From Bacteroidales bacterium (lineage in GTDB: Bacteria; Bacteroidota; Bacteroidia; Bacteroidales; Muribaculaceae): DNA of 7,109 nucleotides. The translations under genes were made by a program, and so were the position numbers. Below are positions 6,560 through 7,109 of the stretch, one piece after another; position 1 is the first letter of the stretch; each line of letters starts with the position of its first letter. The stretch is from positions 1 to 7,109 of the forward strand of contig CAAFXX010000062.1 in the NCBI GenBank assembly GCA_900767075.1, written 5' to 3'. A model generated the notes under the pieces. The model was given only the letters and a program-made list of their open reading frames with translations. It was not told the DNA's origin and did not search any database.

Positions 6560-7109
6560 ATGAAAATCAGATATTTCATCCCGATACTGTTTCTGTCTCT
6601 GTCTCTGTTTCTGACATTGGCATGCACACCTTCGCCAAAAGATGAACGCGAGACAGGGACCCTACCCTCAATATATCCCGACTATGTCGGAGTGACAGTT
6701 CCGTATAACATCGCACCGCTCAATTTTATGCTTAGGGACAGTTGCGAGGCAATTTACGTTGTCGCTCAATCTGACGGATACGAGATAAAGTCTCACAAAA
6801 AGGGGAATGAGGCAATCTTTGACCTTAAGGAATGGAAAAATCTTTTAGAAAAGGCTCAAGGCAAATCAATAACCGTAACGGTGTCGGCACTCCTGAAAGA
6901 TGGCTGGATAAAGTACAATCCTTTCGATATCTTCGTGTCAGCCGACAAAATCGACCCATATCTAACATACAGGCTTATAGAACCGGACTATGAGGTGTTT
7001 TCACGGCTCCAGATTATGGAGAGGAACGTGGAGGATTTTTCAGAAAGGGTCCTCTGCGACTATAATGCCGTTGGCAACAGATGCATGAACTGCCATACAC
7101 ATTCCCCAT
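6560..7109 (+). CDS. B2: second CxxCH haem lipoprotein, paralogue of B1 (3' truncated by window end)
   Basis: The frame is open to the window end with no stop. In-frame ATGs lie at 6548 (overlapping the A2 stop as ATGA), 6554 and 6560. I prefer 6560 because it puts the lipobox cysteine at residue 22, as in B1, and leaves an 8-base gap like the 9-base B1-A2 gap. The signal peptide is L/S/F-rich and ends T-L-A-C, a slightly atypical lipobox. The mature N-terminus repeats the B1 signature: L-P-S-I-Y-P-D-Y, V-T-V-P-x-x-I-A-P-L-N-F, I-F-D-L-K-E-W, L-T-Y-R-L-I-E-P-D-Y-E-V-F. It then reaches C-M-N-C-H near residue 175. The propeller expected from B1 would lie beyond the window. The two proteins have clearly diverged, so this is an old duplication. 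It probably anchors in the envelope and carries a c-type haem. Its partner is likely A2, by gene order and co-duplication (inference). Confidence 0.5.
   Translation, partial: MKIRYFIPILFLSLSLFLTLACTPSPKDERETGTLPSIYPDYVGVTVPYNIAPLNFMLRDSCEAIYVVAQSDGYEIKSHKKGNEAIFDLKEWKNLLEKAQGKSITVTVSALLKDGWIKYNPFDIFVSADKIDPYLTYRLIEPDYEVFSRLQIMERNVEDFSERVLCDYNAVGNRCMNCHTHSP
6587..6613 (+). repeat. Short CTGTCT/CTGTTT hexamer run inside the B2 signal peptide
   Basis: CTG alternates with TTT or TCT through 27 bases, encoding alternating Leu with Phe or Ser in the hydrophobic core of the signal peptide. A gain or loss of one hexamer would keep the frame and change only the core length. It may simply reflect codon choice in a low-complexity hydrophobic segment. 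Confidence 0.5.
7082..7096 (+). other. CxxCH haem c attachment motif of B2
   Basis: The codons read C-M-N-C-H, followed by T-H-S-P, near the right edge of the window. It matches the B1 motif in position relative to the conserved N-terminal domain (residue 175 from the 6560 start, against 178 in B1). Confidence 0.5.

Overview
The window looks like chromosomal DNA from a gut-type Bacteroidales bacterium (Bacteroides or Muribaculaceae-like; the genus cannot be fixed from sequence alone). The signs are lipoproteins with short lipobox signal peptides, a DUF4369-type lipoprotein, a tryptophan-rich C-terminal repeat domain of the kind seen on surface glycan-locus proteins, a TAnnTTTG-type Bacteroidetes promoter, A/T-rich leaders without clear Shine-Dalgarno sequences, and all genes on one strand with tight spacing. 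I saw no tRNA, rRNA, CRISPR array, transposase or phage gene.

Layout. (1) Bases 1-906 hold the 3' end of a secreted protein made of at least two diverged copies of a W-rich domain with a 182-residue period. A strong rho-independent terminator follows (927-960). (2) Bases 984-1577 encode a small DUF4369-like lipoprotein that lacks the thioredoxin domain usually found in that family's longer members. (3) A Bacteroidetes-type promoter at 1591-1621 appears to start a new operon running off the right edge. This operon is a tandem duplication of a two-gene module in the order A1-B1-A2-B2. A1 (1647-3454, frameshifted) and A2 (4974-6551) are polytopic inner-membrane proteins with a helical TPR-like C-terminal half, and resemble DUF6057. 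B1 (3480-4964) and B2 (6560 to the window end, partial) are lipoproteins with an N-terminal beta-type domain and a single CxxCH haem c motif. B1 continues into a TolB/PD40-like beta-propeller.

How they may work together (inference). Tight spacing (25, 9 and 8 bases) and co-duplication suggest that each membrane protein works with its neighbouring haem/propeller lipoprotein in the envelope. The substrate and reaction are unknown. The most notable points are this duplicated haem-lipoprotein/membrane-protein module and the single-base frameshift in A1 at a short A-run near 1971-1975, which is either a real lesion or a sequencing error.
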